From Bacillota bacterium (lineage in GTDB: Bacteria > Bacillota > Clostridia > DSM-8532): 7,156 nucleotides of DNA. Made by a program: the position numbers and the translations under genes. The stretch is from positions 1 to 7,156 of the forward strand of contig JAEXPO010000149.1 in the NCBI GenBank assembly GCA_023446675.1. The letters are read 5' to 3'. Positions 6,976-7,156 of the stretch are shown here, in pieces. A model generated the notes under the pieces. That model saw only the letters and a list, made by a program, of their open reading frames with translations. It was not told the origin of the DNA and did no database searches. Position 1 is the stretch's first letter. The number at the start of each line of letters is the position of its first letter.

Positions 6976-7014
6976 CAAAAGGGAGGGGGGGCGATGCCCC
7001 CGAGCTTTTGTTTT
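6976..7014 (+). terminator. Second hairpin with T-run, probable intrinsic terminator upstream of hydrolase
   Basis: The inner stem is GGGGGC (6987-6992), loop GAT, GCCCCC (6996-7001). The outer stem is CAAAAG (6976-6981) with CTTTTG (7005-7010), the two separated by purine-rich internal loops. TTTT follows at 7011-7014. It ends only 6 nt before the ribosome binding site, so it sits as a gate between the importer transcript and the hydrolase gene and could reduce or condition its expression. C6976 is shared with the upstream alternative helix. Confidence 0.6.
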
Positions 7015-7033
7015 GGAACGAGGAGATTAACGT

Positions 7034-7156
7034 ATGAAAAGACTTGCGGTAAGACAGGTTCATCTCGATTTTCACAGCTCGGAGCACATTCCGGGCATAG
7101 GAAGCAAATTCAGCAAAAAAAATTTCCAGGAAGCCTTGCTGACCGGGCACCTGGAC
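7034..7156 (+). CDS. Putative glycoside hydrolase, N-terminal fragment (GHL6 / trimerization-domain 'alpha-amylase family' type)
   Basis: Only the first 41 codons are visible; the gene runs off the right edge with no stop. ATG7034 has GAGGAG (7020-7025) 8 nt upstream. The peptide MKRLAVRQVHLDFHSSEHIP, followed by GIGSKFSKKNFQEALLTGHLD, matches my memory of the start of large bacterial proteins annotated as alpha-amylase-family or beta-galactosidase-trimerization-domain proteins (Pfam 'hypothetical glycosyl hydrolase 6'). In those, QVHLDFH forms the first strand of a TIM barrel. No signal peptide is apparent, so a cytoplasmic enzyme acting on the imported oligosaccharide is plausible. No catalytic residues lie in the visible part, and the family call rests on motif recall from a short piece. 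Confidence 0.62.
   Translation, partial: MKRLAVRQVHLDFHSSEHIPGIGSKFSKKNFQEALLTGHLD

Larger units (their letters stand above)
6845..7033 (+). other. Structured intergenic leader between binding protein and hydrolase genes
   Basis: This 189-bp spacer carries three successive hairpins (6904-6943, 6956-6969, 6976-7010) and the ribosome binding site GAGGAG (7020-7025). I find no clear promoter in the first 60 bases, so the downstream gene is probably reached by read-through. GGCCGGA (6905-6911) can pair either with the neighbouring TCCGGC (6936-6941, within the first hairpin) or perfectly with TCCGGCC (6970-6976), so two alternative folds exist. The spacer does not match any riboswitch class I can recall. 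Confidence 0.55.

Noticed and set aside
6955..7003. Known riboswitch (cyclic-di-GMP or fluoride class), suggested by GCAAATCCGGCC and GGCGATG
   Set aside because: The conserved cores of those classes are not present. Only short fragments match, within simple hairpins.
6994..7033. ATG 6994 after a purine-rich G tract as a start for a small protein
   Set aside because: It lies in the loop and 3' arm of the terminator-like hairpin and is out of frame with the hydrolase. The G tract is explained by the stem.
6875..7150. Open frame of 91 codons on the minus strand across the spacer
   Set aside because: It runs through the hairpins and antisense to the hydrolase start, and it has no recognisable product.
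1..7156. CRISPR arrays, insertion sequences, tRNA or rRNA genes
   Set aside because: There are no regularly spaced repeats, transposase motifs, terminal inverted repeats or tRNA-like cloverleaf sequences that I can see.

Overview
The window carries a sugar-uptake locus of the YesMN/LplABC type. This gene style is typical of Gram-positive Firmicutes such as Clostridia and Paenibacillus. The evidence is an AraC-type response regulator overlapping a YesM-type sensor kinase, a two-permease CUT1 importer with no ATPase gene, a substrate-binding lipoprotein with a Gram-positive-style lipobox, strong AAGGAG/AGGAGG ribosome binding sites about 8 nt from each start, and a near-consensus sigma-A promoter. 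GC content looks moderate by eye. AGG, ATA and GGC codons are frequent, which would suit a plant-fibre-degrading clostridium, but the species cannot be fixed from this window. All genes lie on the + strand.

Layout. Positions 1-1148 hold the 3' part of a response regulator whose receiver domain lies left of the window. Positions 1141-2934 hold its membrane sensor histidine kinase, overlapping it by 8 bp. Positions 2935-3279 are a regulatory gap with AT-rich direct repeats, a promoter (TTGAAG, 17 bp, TATAAT) and a leader of about 150 nt. Positions 3280-4263 and 4285-5178 encode the two inner-membrane permeases. Positions 5179-5263 hold a small hairpin just ahead of the solute-binding lipoprotein gene (5264-6844). 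Positions 6845-7033 hold two terminator-like hairpins and a third small GAAA-loop hairpin, with one perfect alternative pairing. Position 7034 starts a gene cut by the right edge; its 41 visible residues resemble the start of a putative TIM-barrel glycoside hydrolase family.

How it probably works (inference from the families): the sensor detects a sugar or oligosaccharide, or a loaded binding protein, outside the cell and phosphorylates the regulator. The regulator then activates the promoter at about 3096-3124. The lipoprotein captures the oligosaccharide, the permease pair imports it using a shared MsmX/MsmK-type ATPase encoded elsewhere, and the downstream hydrolase degrades it. The tandem hairpins probably lower or condition expression of the hydrolase relative to the transporter.

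The genes belong to well-known families and I see no clearly new protein system. The parts most worth a second look are non-coding: the hairpin cluster with mutually exclusive pairings before the hydrolase, and the phased repeats around the importer promoter.
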